This document shows, piece after piece, positions 43,285 through 54,789 of a DNA stretch of 64,000 nt. Under the pieces are notes generated by a model, which made no database searches, had not been told where the DNA came from, and was given only the letters and a program-made list of their open reading frames with translations. The DNA is from Ustilaginoidea virens (Eukaryota > Ascomycota > Sordariomycetes > Hypocreales > Clavicipitaceae): NCBI RefSeq assembly GCF_000687475.1, contig NC_057319.1, positions 1,240,001-1,304,000 on the forward strand, given 5' to 3'. A program made the translations under genes and the position numbers. Each line of letters starts with the position of its first letter. Positions within the stretch are counted from its first letter, which is position 1.

Positions 43285-45162
43285 ATGGTGGATAGCGAAG
43301 CAAATTCCCCCACATGGAAGTTTACACAGTACGCCGCCTCCTATTCGGCATCAAAAATAAAATAAAAATAAAAATCAGGAGCTAACAGCAACGTCAGGTG
43401 CTTCGGCGACAAAGGCGATGTCGAGGACATAACTGAAGGTGGGGGGGGGACATGACATCTGGGCTCCTCTACAACCCCAGAGGCTCTTCTTCATCCAACT
43501 CGAACCTGCTAACATGACTTTTCCAATCTACAAGCTGACATAATCTCCACTGTCGAGTTTGATCACACGGGCAACTACCTTGCCACAGGAGATAAGGGTG
43601 GTCGAGTCGTCCTGTTCGAGAGAAACGAAACTGTGCGTTTGACGCCCCTTCCACGCCGCCCTCGAAAGCCACGGGGAACGAACCCGCCGCTTTCAACGCG
43701 CATTGCTTGCTTATTAACGCGATGGGTTGCAGAAAAAATCCTGCGAGTACAAGTTTCACACCGAATTCCAGTCACACGAGCCAGAGTTCGACTATCTCAA
43801 GTCCCTCGAGATTGAAGAGAAGATCAACAAGATCAAATGGTGCCGTCGGCAAAACGCGTCGCACTATCTCCTCTCCACAAACGACAAGACCATCAAACTG
43901 TGGAAAGTGTTCGAAAAATCACTCAAGGTGGTGGCGGAGAACAACCTATCACACGATGTCACACCGGGCAGCGTTGCTGGTGCCGGTGCGCAGAGGCCCA
44001 TGGCCATGAATCAGCATTTTCGCAACGCGGCAGATCTCAAGCTTCCGCGCCTAACGCATCACGACACCGTCGTTGCGGCTGTTCCCCGTCGCACGTATGC
44101 CAACGCACACGCCTATCACATCAACAGCATATCGGTCAACAGCGACGGTGAAACCTTTATCAGTAGCGACGATCTACGAATCAACCTCTGGAACCTGAAC
44201 ATCCAGGACCAGAGCTTCAACATTGTCGATATCAAGCCCGCAAACATGGAGGAGCTGACAGAAGTCATCACCGCCGCCGAGTTTCACCCACAGAGCTGCA
44301 ACTGGTTCATGTATGCCAGCTCCAAAGGCACCATCAAGTTGGCTGACATGCGAGAAAGCGCTCTGTGCGACCAGCACGCCAAATGTATGAAACCTCGATC
44401 AAACGTGTTCTGCCCGTTGCCCGTCGCTGAAGATGCGGACCCTGACCCTGACGCTGACGCTGACTCTGAACAGTATTCGAGCAAGAGGAAGACCCTTCAG
44501 CCAGGTCCTTCTTCTCCGAAATCATCTCATCCATTTCCGATGTACGATTTTCTTACGATGGCCGGTACATCCTGTCACGCGACTACCTGACGGTGAAAAT
44601 ATGGGATATCAACATGGAGCGCCAACCTGTCAAAACGATACCAATTCATGAGCATTTGCGGCCCCGGCTGTGCGACACGTACGAAAACGATAGCATCTTT
44701 GACAAGTTTGAGGTTGTGTTTTCTGGGGACGCGAAAAATGTCATGACGGGAAGCTACAACAACAACTTCATGATCTTCCCGTCGGACCCGGATAAGGAAG
44801 TCGAAGTGGTTCTGCAAGCAGACAAGTCTGCCTTCAAAGCCAAGAAAGTCGGCGTGCCCACACCAATCAACTTTTCGACCAGCCCGACAACAAACGGAGG
44901 CAAAAAGAATGGCTCCAGGGCTGGCAGCCCAGCAGGCGGCGCTCAACGAATGAAGAAGGAGACGGATGCCGACCAGATTGATTACAACAAGAAGATCCTA
45001 CACATGAGCTGGCACCCATTCGAAGATAGCATCGCTATTGCGGCAACTAACAATGTAAGTCGTGTTCAAGCCTGACCCAAAAAAAAAAAAAAACCCATCC
45101 ACGGATGCTGATTTGCGTTCTTCTTCTTCTTTCTTCAGCTGTTTGTATTCTCGGCCCTATAG
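43285..45162 (+). CDS. CDC55: Protein phosphatase 2A regulatory subunit B (B55)
   Basis: Six exons: 43285-43328, 43398-43438, 43535-43632, 43733-44384, 44474-45054 and 45139-45162 (479 aa). It is a WD40 beta-propeller that targets PP2A to substrates in mitosis and morphogenesis. Recognisable B55 blocks are [81 protein letters not shown] and DLRINLWNL. They continue with [39 protein letters not shown], and [14 protein letters not shown]. The final exon encodes only LFVFSAL. Intron 5 carries a 13-nt A run, and intron 4 a GACCCTGACGCTGAC-like repeat. Compared with yeast, residues about 390-420 add a Ser/Gly-rich insert. Every junction is in phase. Confidence 0.96.
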
Positions 45163-45556
45163 AACCTAGTTCGGAGACTGCGTCAGGGGCATTTGGTGGC
45201 TTGACACGTCGAGATACTCTCGATAAGAAGCTGACGGAGGCAGTGGAAGGAAGGTCTTGCGTGTCAAGGCATATACTGCCAGTATTTTGGGACGACAATG
45301 ATTCCTTCCACACGGTCAAGTTGTCGTTGGCAGAGGTAATAATCAAGATGTATGCCATGGGCTCGGGGTGGCAGGTTTAACTTTACTGAATGTCCCTCAT
45401 TGAACTGCAACGCATCAATACTGGCATACAGGCCTCGAATGGTTCGAGGCTGAGGTTCAAAGTGGGAATGGATGACGGCACCATACGCCTATAATGTTCC
45501 TGATTCGGGTCCTTGTGCCCGATCTCAGTTGCGGCACCATGTCCACTAGACCAGTC

Positions 45557-45587
<31 letters not shown>

Positions 45588-46199
45588 AAAGCACTGTCGG
45601 TTGTAGGCCCGAGTTTTATGATATGACAGAGCATTGAGCATAGCATGGCGTGCGAAGTAGATGGGGGATGAGCGAGATATGAGATACAAGGGGAAGTGAA
45701 TCCTCGTGTGGCACTATTCAAGTAGAAGCATTTGGGGGATGCCACCGACCAAGCGAGCTGGAGTAAAGCACATGCATGCAGCCCTGCAACTCGGCTCGGC
45801 GAGGCCATAGTAAAGCCACCATTTCGGGTACCTGATCTCTAAAGATGAATTGCTTTGGCGCGTTTGCCTCGATGGGTGGAGCGATTGCTCGGGTGCTCAC
45901 AGGGGATGATTAAGATGAAAGAATCAAATCGGGCTGTTTGCAGTTGAATTGACTACCAAATCTCGTCCTCGTCCACCCAGATACCCCAAGTCTCCAAGTT
46001 TCCGACTTGTAGTAGCATTCAACCAACATTGGAAGTTCGCCCTTCAGCCAAGCCCGCCTCTAATCCTCCGAGCCCGGCCAGTCACATGACCTCCTCTCAT
46101 CCTCGGAACCCCCCAACAACCCGCCGCCGACCACCAGAAAGGCGGCGTCATGCGTCGCGCGAATGACGGTGCAACGGCACGATCAAAACTCCCTTCACA
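45163..46199. other. Gene-free stretch between CDC55 and SNF12
   Basis: About 1.0 kb with an interrupted A-rich run (45563-45591). The last 200 bases are C-rich promoter-like sequence. No ORF with a domain was seen. Confidence 0.4.
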
Positions 46200-48050
46200 A
46201 TGCAGCCACAGTATCGCAACTATGCGCAGCCAGTGCCTCAGCGGTCACCCCACGGAGCTAACCAGCGACGCGGCGGGATAGGTTTGTCTTTTACCACACC
46301 ACCCCCCCACCGAGGAGGAGCTCTGCCGCGCCCCGTCGCTGCCAGGCCGTCGGCGACTAACAAACATACATCCTCCAGGCCCAATGATGTCGTCTGGTCC
46401 GCATCCTTCCGTTCCCTTGACCCAAGCCCAGATTGCCCAGCAGCATGCAGCACAAGCCCGTGCGAACGAACTTGCCCGGCGCCGCAGCCGCAAGCCTACC
46501 GACAAAAACATTCCCGACGGAGTGGAGGACAGCATTGTCGACCCCGAAGTCGTCCAGCGATACAAGGCCCTCCGCGACGTGGAAAGAACCCTGGACGCGA
46601 CGCTGACGCGCAAGCGCCTTGATTTATCGGAAACTTCTGCTCGAACCGTCGGCAAGGTGGGTGAAGTTGAAAAATTCTCTGATCCTCGGCAAAAAGTTTC
46701 ATGGTCATGGGGCCAAAAAAAAAAAAAAAAAAAAGAAAAAAAAACATGGTGCCGTTTGTCGCGAAGCGTTCTGACAGTGCGTCATGGCAGCTGCCCAAAA
46801 CACTGCGCATCTGGATCAGCAATACTGTGGAGGACCAGGCCTGGCAGGGAAACGGCCTCAACGTCGATGCTTTTGATTTCTCGCCAAATCTGGAAGCGAC
46901 GTATCGCGTCAAGATCGAGGGCCGCCTGCTGGACTCGGATGGGCTTGCCTCGGGGCGGCCGGCCACGGCTGACGCGCAGCCGGTGCAAGTCACCCAGCCC
47001 GGGAGTACGGACGCCTCCTCGCGAGGTGCTGGGCAGAGTCGAGGAGGCGCGTCCGAGGCCAGCTCCTCGTCTGCAGCCAAGCATCGCTTTTCCCACTTCT
47101 TCAAGGCCGTCTCAGTAGATTTCGAGCAGGCTCGGTTCAGAAGCGCCGCCGAGCAGCAGGCTGTGGAGTGGAAGAAGCCAGAAGCGGCGCCAAAGAATCA
47201 ATCCGCCGCGGCCAATGCGGCCGTCGACTTTGACGAGCTCACCTTCAAGCGCAGCAGCGACGAGAACATGAACATCACCATCAAACTCTATCGCCATGAA
47301 GTTCCTGAGCGGTACCACATTACTCCTGAACTATCCGAGGTCATTGACATGACTGAAGCCACTCATCAAGACGCCGTCACAGCGCTATGGGAATACATCA
47401 GACTATGGAACCTTCAAGAGGACGAGGAAAAGAGGAACTTTCGCTGCGACGAGCTGTTGAAGAAGGTAAGAGACACACGACCACGACCACGACCACGACG
47501 GCGGTTACATTGTGTGAGACAAAAGCTGACCACGCCACGTCCTACACAGGTAGTTGGAAGAGGCGACACAGGGTATATCCCCATGTTGAACGAGTACGTG
47601 GCCCAGCACCTTCGTCCATTACCGCCAATCAGCTTGCCGTACACGATTCGGGTTGATGAAAAGTTTCACCGAGACCCACAACCCACGATCTACGATGTGC
47701 AGGTCTTGGTGGATGATCCTCTTGCGGGAGCACTGCAGCCTTTCGTCAACAACCCTCAGCATGCTGGTATCCTGAAAGATGTCGCCTTGCTTGACGAGCA
47801 GCTGGCTCGATTGATCCAAGCTATAGGAGTGTCAAAGGCAAAGCATTCATTTTTCAAGTGCCTGAGTGAAGACCCAGCTACGTTTGTGACCAGCTGGCTC
47901 AGCTCCCAGAAGCGTGATCTCGAGGTTATTCTAGGCGACTTGAACAGCGGCGGCGGAGACGACTGGAGGCAAGGTGGCGGCGCGTATGGTACGTGGACGA
48001 CGCCGAACGCTCGTGAAAGTGTCAACGTTCTTCTATCAAGGCAACGCTAG
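46200..48050 (+). CDS. SNF12: SWI/SNF complex subunit with SWIB domain (SNF12/BAF60-like)
   Basis: Four exons: 46200-46281, 46379-46656, 46791-47465 and 47550-48050 (511 aa). The N-terminus is Gln/Pro-rich, then an Arg-rich helix (NELARRRSRKPTDKN) and a predicted coiled region (RYKALRDVERTLDATLTRKR). LPKTLRIWISNTVEDQ and FDFSPNLEATYRVKIEGRLL start the conserved core. The SWIB domain spans about residues 295-375: YHITPELSEVIDM, ALWEYIRLWNLQ, CDELLKKVVGRGDTGYIP. A C-terminal NARESVNVLLSRQ completes the family pattern. The protein scaffolds SWI/SNF (and possibly RSC) chromatin remodellers in the nucleus. Intron 2 contains A20-G-A9 (46715-46744). The symbol follows the yeast gene; SSR3 is the fission-yeast name. 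Confidence 0.92.
46715..46744. repeat. A20-G-A9 run in SNF12 intron 2
   Basis: An A-rich run interrupted once by G, about 50-80 bases before the acceptor of SNF12 intron 2. Confidence 0.93.
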
Positions 48051-48489
48051 GTGGCTTTTTTCTTGGGCAGTACTTGGGCATTGGTTTGTTTCAGCTCGCG
48101 GCTTAAAAGATGACTGCTTGGTCCAGCAAGTTTTCATTGTCTGGGCCTCGGGCAAAAGGCATGGCGTCAAATCGGGTTAAAGTAATTCAGTACATGAAAA
48201 AGGTATGTACAATGTTTGAGGATGACAAACAGGGCTCTGTTGACGCCCATACTGCGTCAAGTCTGTGATTAGATGCTTCCACCCTTGTTCTCATAATTAG
48301 CGAGCCGTTGCCGTATTGCATGCTTGCGCGCAAGGCAAGAAATTGCAAAGGGTAAGCAAGAGGACAGTTAATGCAACCGTTGCAGGCCTGTCTTTTTTGA
48401 TTTCTGTTTTTTTTTTCCCTTTGCTTTTTCTTGCAAGTCACCCATGGCTCATCTTCCGATACGGCTGAAGTTATACCACCCCTGTGCCA
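48051..48489. other. Convergent 3' region of SNF12 and hymA
   Basis: These 439 bases contain only 3' flanking sequence with a T9-10 run near 48407-48416. No gene seen. Confidence 0.4.
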
Positions 48490-49780
48490 TCATCTTTGTG
48501 CTTGAACAGGACTATGTGGCAGGTTTCGGATCTGCTTGATCAAGAATTCTCGTTCATCAATGAACTGCTCGTCATCGGTTCGGTCTTCAAGAAAGTGCGA
48601 CAGGAACGTCAAAAGCTTGTCGCGGTTCATTATGAGGATCTTTTGAACAGCGATGGATTTGTGTGGGTTGGCGACGAACACTTTGAAGACGTGAAAGCCC
48701 TCGTATTGAACCATTTTGCGGTCATCGCGTAGCAGGTTCATGCATATTTTGAGGTGATCTCCACGATCAACATATGCCGTCATGACGGTGTAGTTGGAGC
48801 GATCCAGTAATATCTCGCCAAGGAGTTTGATGGACTGTCGTTTCGTCACATAGCTGGTCGACTGGACCAGGGTGCCATTGTACTTTTCGAAAAAGTTTTC
48901 AAAGTTGACCGACAAGTATCTGGGCACGAGATCCTTGTGCCTTGTCAACAGTTCCTGCCAGCGTAGTGTTTGTTGTTAGCAGGCAGGGCATTTGCGTCAA
49001 AGGCTCAGAGGGTTGGCGTAGGGTATTTGCAGAGGGGGGAGCATACTCTGAAAGTAGTAAACGCATCGGCAGCCACCTCGAAAGAACTCTTATCGATCCA
49101 ATCGAAGAATCTCCAGAAAACGCCTCTTCCGCTCTGCGGCCGGTCCCGATCAATGGCATTCAGGCCCTTGGCGCTGGATCCAGGTTCGTCACCGTCGTCG
49201 TACAGAATGATGGCCGCTGCGGCCTCGTTCTTGAGTAGCTCCCTCAGGACCGAGCCGGCCGGAATCGCGCTTTCCTTGTGGTCGTACGCCCGGCACAGCT
49301 CGACGAGAACCTGTGGCCGGTTACACACGACGTAGGATAGAGCGATTGGGTCGCTCTTCGGGGCAGCCGACGCCGGCCGGAACCGGAACACGTACGAGAA
49401 TATGACCTGGGTGTCCTTTCGTGACTCGAACGGCAGTCGGTACAGGTTGACTGCCAGCAGGTGCAGCAGGTCTTCGTCTATGAGGCCGGTCACCAGGTGG
49501 TAGATTTGCTCGGGAGAACTGTCCGTTTCTGCCAGCCGCGTCAGGTTAGCAGCTGTGACGCAGTACGCTTCCCCTGGTGACGCGAGGCCAAGGACGGACA
49601 CGGCGTGACGCATCGGGGGGCAAATCGGGCCTTGTCAAGTCTGGACTTGCCTTGCGTTCCTTGCAGGACGACTTTCATCTGGCTCAGGACCCGCGCCAGC
49701 TCTTCTGCCTACGTGAGTCAACATGGGCTCCGTCCGGATGGTGCTATGCGGCTTAGAAGATTTTCGACTCGGGGAAAACG

Positions 49781-49819
<39 letters not shown>

Positions 49820-49946
49820 AACGACAACAACAACAACATACCTTGGCACCGCCATTGGGGCCCTCGAGCCGCAACACATGCTCTCGAGCTTGTCTGGGCA
49901 GGTCTGCGGTTGCTCGAGAGCGTGCTCTGCCGAAGAGGAAAGACAT
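48490..49946 (-). CDS. hymA: HymA / Mo25 scaffold protein, with a GC-AG intron
   Basis: Minus-strand exons are 49946-49842, 49708-49651, 49528-49047 and 48954-48490 (369 aa). Mo25/HymA is an armadillo-like scaffold that activates STE20/germinal-centre kinases in the RAM/MOR morphogenesis network. In Aspergillus it is needed for conidiophore development. Family blocks include MSFLFGRARSR, AEELARVLSQMKVVLQGTQE, FFDWIDKSSFEVAADAFTTFRELLTRHKDLV, FLSVNF-like YLSVNFENFFEKYN, RQSIKLLGEILLDRSNY and MQYEGFHVFKVFVANP-like sequence. Intron 1 has a 36-nt homopolymer (49783-49818, T on the coding strand). Intron 2 (49650-49529, 122 nt) needs a GC donor (G-GCAAGT) because no GT donor keeps phase; its branch CTAAC and GGCAG acceptor are normal. 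Confidence 0.93.
49783..49818. repeat. A36 homopolymer (T36 on coding strand) in hymA intron 1
   Basis: Thirty-six A on the plus strand, 23 bases inside the hymA intron 1 donor, followed on the plus strand by CAACAACGACAACAA-like triplets. Confidence 0.95.
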
Positions 49947-50628
49947 GGCCTACAGTCGGATTGTGCAAGCTTCTTGTCCCCCTGAAGCAATCTGTCCTGT
50001 TGGGGGGCGGTATTTGGTCACGTTTGCAGCCGGGCGACATGTGCTGAGTCTCGTGGGCCAATTCTGATGGTTCAATGCCTCAGCATGACACAATGACGGA
50101 GCATTGCCAGGGGAAATTTTTCGTCCAAAGTACGGAGCAAACTGCTGGCTCATGCTCGGCGAGTTTCCTCGGTACCTGCAAGGCGTGGTTGGGTTGGACG
50201 CGCTTGGCGTTAATGTTGCGTGTGCCGATGTAAATCTCGGGCCTCTTCCGGTTAGTTGAGTCATAAGTCAAGGGCGCCAAGTCATACATAATATTGACAT
50301 AAATAAGTCTGGTCACAGCACGCGTGCTAGGACTTGTAACCCCGCACAGCAGTCCAAGTCCGCATACCGGCACTGGATTCCTGGGACGGACAACCCCCCA
50401 CCTTCCCTCACTGAACCCCCCACCACCACCTGCGACCGCAAGCATTTTCTCTCACCTGTTTGTTTCCCACATTGCGCGAATGGCCGGTCGGTCAGGTAGG
50501 AAAATAATATATTTGCGGTCCCTCCGAAAACAGTCAGTCGTTACGTGGGACAACGGAAGAGCTATAGGATTGAGCTCGTCCGAAATCACGTCATCACCGC
50601 GTTCTGGTAGATCCCGAGTTTCGCAGCC
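49947..50628. promoter_or_regulatory. Divergent promoter region of hymA and ILS1
   Basis: These 682 bases separate two divergent starts. A run of CCCCCCACC-like sequence occurs at 50390-50430. No gene is supported. Confidence 0.4.
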
Positions 50629-53600
50629 ATGTCCATTGACTTTCCCAAGGAAGAGGTAGCGACCATCGAGCGATGGCGCGCCATCAATGCATTCCGCCGC
50701 CAGGTACGTGGCTGTAATAGCATGGGAACCCAAAAAATCGAATTGGTAGCCCCTTCGGAGCCGATGACACTAAGCACCGTCGTTCGCAGCTGGAACTATC
50801 CCAAGGTCGACCACATTATACGTTTTACGATGGTCCTCCCTTTGCAACCGGCCTGCCCCATTACGGCCACCTGCTGGCGTCGACAATCAAAGACATCATA
50901 CCTCGGTACTGGTCTATGAAGGGCTACCACGTTGAGCGACGCTTTGGATGGGATACCCACGGCTTGCCCATTGAACACGAAATCGACAAAAAGCTGGGCA
51001 TCTCCGGAAAGGCTGCCGTCACCGAGTTTGGAATCGAAAAATACAACCAAGAATGTCGTGCGATAGTCATGCGGTACTCTTCCGAGTGGAGGCTCACCAT
51101 TGAGCGTCTTGGTCGTTGGATAGATTTCGATGACGATTACAAGGTGAGCAGGACCGCCTAGCTAGCGTTGATTGCACCGTTGTTAACGCGCTTCCCAAGA
51201 CCATGGATCCCAAATTCATGGAGTCTCTCTGGTGGGTCTTCAAGCAGCTGTTTGACAAGGGTCAAGTGTACCAAGGCCACCGGGTGATGCCTTATTCCAC
51301 CGTGCTCACAACGGCACTGAGCAACTTCGAAGCCAATCAGAATTATCAAGATGTGACTGATCCAGCCGTCGTCGTGTCCTTTCCTCTCCTAGACGACCCG
51401 AGCGTTCATCTCCTTGCGTGGACCACAACCCCGTGGACTCTTCCCTCTCACACCGGTCTCGCCGTACATCCAGACTTTGAGTATCTCAAGCTGCGAGACG
51501 AAAAGTCCGGCAAAGTCTACGTCATTCTCGAGAAGCTCCTATCAACGTTATACAAGGACCCCAAGAAAGCCAAGTATTCTGTAATGGGAAAGATCAAGGG
51601 CAAAGACATGCTGGGATGGCGGTACAAGCCTCTCTTCGATTATTTCTACGACGACTTCAAAGACCACGGTTTCCGTGTGCTTAATGCTACGTATGTCACG
51701 GCGGATAGCGGTACTGGAATCGTGCATCAAGCGCCTGCCTTTGGTGAAGAGGATTACAACGTTGCCTTTGCGGCCGACGTCATCAACGAGAAACGACCAC
51801 CTCCAGATCCTCTTGACGATACGGGACACTTCACAGCCAAAGTATCCGATTTTGCTGGAATGCACGTCAAAGAAGCGGACAAGCACATAATCAAATATTT
51901 AAAATCAACTGATCGATTAGTTGTCGAGTCACAATTGCGCCACTCCTACCCAATGTGTCCTAGGTCCGACACGCCCTTGATATACCGTGCAGTCCCCTCG
52001 TGGTTCATTCGAATTCCCGAAATCATACCGGACATGCTCAAGAACATTGAAGGGTCGCATTGGGTGCCTTCTTTTGTCAAAGAGCGTCGGTTTGCCAGCT
52101 GGATTGCCAATGCTCGTGACTGGAACGTTGGCCGGAATCGCTACTGGGGCACTCCGATCCCTCTATGGGTCAGTGACGATATGGAAGAAAGGATCTGCAT
52201 TGGAAGCGTCGAGGAACTTCGACAGCTGAGCGGGTACGAGGGCGAACTGCACGACCTGCACCGGGACAAGGTGGATCATATCACCATCCCGAGCAAATCG
52301 GGCAAGGGGGTTCTAAGGCGAGTTGACGAAGTCTTTGATTGCTGGTTCGAATCCGGCAGCATGCCATATGCCAGCCAACACTACCCGTTCGAAAACGTTG
52401 ACAAATTCCAAAAGACCTTCCCCGGCGACTTCATTGCCGAAGGTCTTGACCAAACGAGGGGATGGTTTTATACTCTGCTCGTTTTGGGAACACATTTATT
52501 CGGATGCTCGCCCTTTCAAAACTGCGTCGTAAACGGAATTGTTCTGGCAGAAGACGGGAAAAAAATGTCCAAAAGACTCAAAAACTATCCCGACCCCTCC
52601 CTCGTCATGGACAAACACGGGTCTGACGCTTTGCGGCTCTATCTCATCAATTCTCCCGTCGTCCGAGCTGAGCCGTTGCGGTTCAAGGAGTCTGGCGTCA
52701 AAGAAGTAGTTCAGAAAGTTTTGCTTCCTCTGTGGAACAGCTACAAGTTCTTTGAAGGTCAAACTGCTCTCCTCAAGAAGACAGAAGGGGTAGACTACGT
52801 GTGGAATCCCAACATGGAATCAGAAAACGAGAATGTTATGGATCGATGGATTTTGGCGAGTTGCCAGAGTCTCTTGGAGTTCATCAATGAGGAAATGCGA
52901 GGTACGTGAGCTTTCGAATCCTGCATTCATATTGACCGGTGCTGACACCACAACAGCATATCGGCTCTACACCGTTGTGCCTCGTCTGTTGGAACTCATT
53001 GATAATACCACCAATTGGTACATTCGCTTCAACCGTCGGCGGCTTAAAGGAGAAAACGGTTTGCAAGATACTCAGCACGCCCTGAATGCCTTGTTTGAGG
53101 TTCTGTACACTCTTTGCCGTTGCCTGGCCCCGTTCACACCGTTCTTATCGGACACGATTTACCTCAAACTGTTGGCCCATATCCCCAAGGCACTTCAGGC
53201 CGAAGACGCCCGAAGCGTACACTTCTTGCCCTTCCCAGAGGTCAGACAGGAGCTATTCAACTCGGAGGTTGAAAGAAGAGTCACACGAATGCAACGTGTG
53301 ATTGATCTAGCGCGGGTTTCACGAGAACGGAGAAGCATCGGCTTGAAGACGCCATTGAAGACATTGGTAGTCATACACCATGACGCCCAGTATCTGGAAG
53401 ACGTCAAGTCCTTGGAAAACTACATCACAGAGGAGCTGAATGTCAGAGACCTCGTTCTTTCTGGCGACGAAGCAAGCTACAACGTTCAATTGAGTGTCAC
53501 AGCCGACTGGCCTGTGCTCGGCAAAAAGCTTAGAAAGGACATGGCGCGCGTGAAGAAGGGCCTTCCTGATTTGACCAGTGAGGAGGTGCAAAAATATCTG

Positions 53601-54041
53601 CAAACTGGACACATCTTGGTGGATGGTATCCGGCTAGAAGCTGGGGATTTAGTTGTTCGACGTGGGCTGCGGGAGGAGGCTGCATCGAAAAATCTCGAAA
53701 TCAACTCTGACAATGATGTCCTCACGATTCTGGACGCGGAACTCTACCCAGAGCTAGCTCAAGAGGGCATAGCTCGGGAAATTATCAACAGAGTCCAGAG
53801 GCTTCGAAAAAAGGCGGGTCTTCAAGCTACAGATGACGTGAAGATGGAGTTCAAGGTGCTTTCTGACCCCGATGATATCGGCCTGGCCGGGACTCTAGCC
53901 TCTCAAGCAAGCGCGTTTGAGAAGACCTTACGAAGACCGTTGGAACCAATGGGGGATGGCGATAACATGCATAATGTCATCGCCGAGGAGGAACAGGAAG
54001 TGCAACGAGCTACCATATTATTGCGCTTGTTGAGCATTTAG
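50629..54041 (+). CDS. ILS1: Cytosolic isoleucyl-tRNA synthetase
   Basis: Four exons: 50629-50703, 50790-51143, 51200-52901 and 52957-54041 (1,071 aa, usual for the eukaryotic cytosolic enzyme). It charges tRNA-Ile and edits Val. The class I HIGH motif appears as GLPHYGHL. The signature [17 protein letters not shown] follows. The editing-domain threonine-rich peptide [16 protein letters not shown] and the KMSKS motif [10 protein letters not shown] are both present. The late region from about residue 690 is the anticodon-binding domain, and the C-terminal extension is eukaryote-like. No targeting peptide precedes the conserved start, so it is cytosolic. Introns are 86, 56 and 55 nt and all keep phase. 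Confidence 0.97.
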
Positions 54042-54193
54042 GTCGCTTGTTCCTTTTCTTAGCGACGAATACGACGCGGCTCATGGGTCAAGATTAGAGT
54101 AGACAGCGCAGCGTTATGTCGTGGACTAGATGCATGAAACTTTGGGAGTGAGCCTGCATCACGAGGATACTAGAGCGTAGCCATTATCTTTGA

Positions 54194-54512
54194 CTATTTT
54201 CTCGACAGAAACCTCTGTAGTTGTTTCTTAGCCCACACGGTTCATCTCTGTTCCTTTCTTTGTCGTAGATGAGGACACTAACCATGTAGCAGTCCCTGAG
54301 CTTCGAGAACTCTGCGGCACATTTTGCTTTTTCCACGGAGCTGTAATCAGCTACGACGCATTTCCCGTAATCCGCAGCCTGAGGAACAAGAATGACCGGC
54401 CAAGCGTCAGCTACGAGAGGAAATGGCAGGTAACTCGACCAACCTGAGTTGAGCATTTGGCAGCTGCAGCTGCCAACTTGTGAACTTGGCGTCTGCCAGA
54501 CGTATGAGGCAT
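54194..54512 (-). CDS. Twin Cx9C mitochondrial protein (NDUFAF8-like complex I assembly factor)
   Basis: Three tiny minus-strand exons: 54512-54444, 54378-54283 and 54214-54194 (61 aa). The sequence shows C-STQAADYGK-C and C-AAEFSKLRD-C, two Cx9C pairs that fold as a coiled-coil-helix-coiled-coil-helix hairpin. Such proteins are oxidised by the Mia40 relay in the mitochondrial intermembrane space. The spacing and the AADYGKCV and CAAEFSKLRDCY blocks resemble NDUFAF8 (C17orf89), which helps assemble NADH dehydrogenase. Exon 3 codes for RFLSRK only. The gene converges closely on ILS1 (152 bases between stops) and is divergent from SFI1 over 277 bases. Confidence 0.82.
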
Positions 54513-54789
54513 GATGACTGAGCGACTGGACGGAGGTTTCACCTTGATTGAGTGGCGTGATGGTGCGACTTGCCGAATTTGGACGTCATGAAAAAGTGCA
54601 GCGGCGTAAAGCTATCTCTCCATGTCCTCTGTTCAGATGGCAGAACCGATGGTTGAGTAGGTAGGTGAAGAGGATAAGTTCTGGTTGAAGACGCCGGCAG
54701 GTTCAACTGGCTTACTTAAGCGTGAAAAGCGGTCCCACCTTGAGTCGCGTTGAAGAGATTACACAACAATCGTCAACTTCCAAACTACA

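Noticed and set aside
52340..52356. B-box-like GGTTCGAATCC, possible tRNA
   Set aside because: It is inside the ILS1 coding exon (DCWFESGS) and no acceptor, D or anticodon stems surround it.
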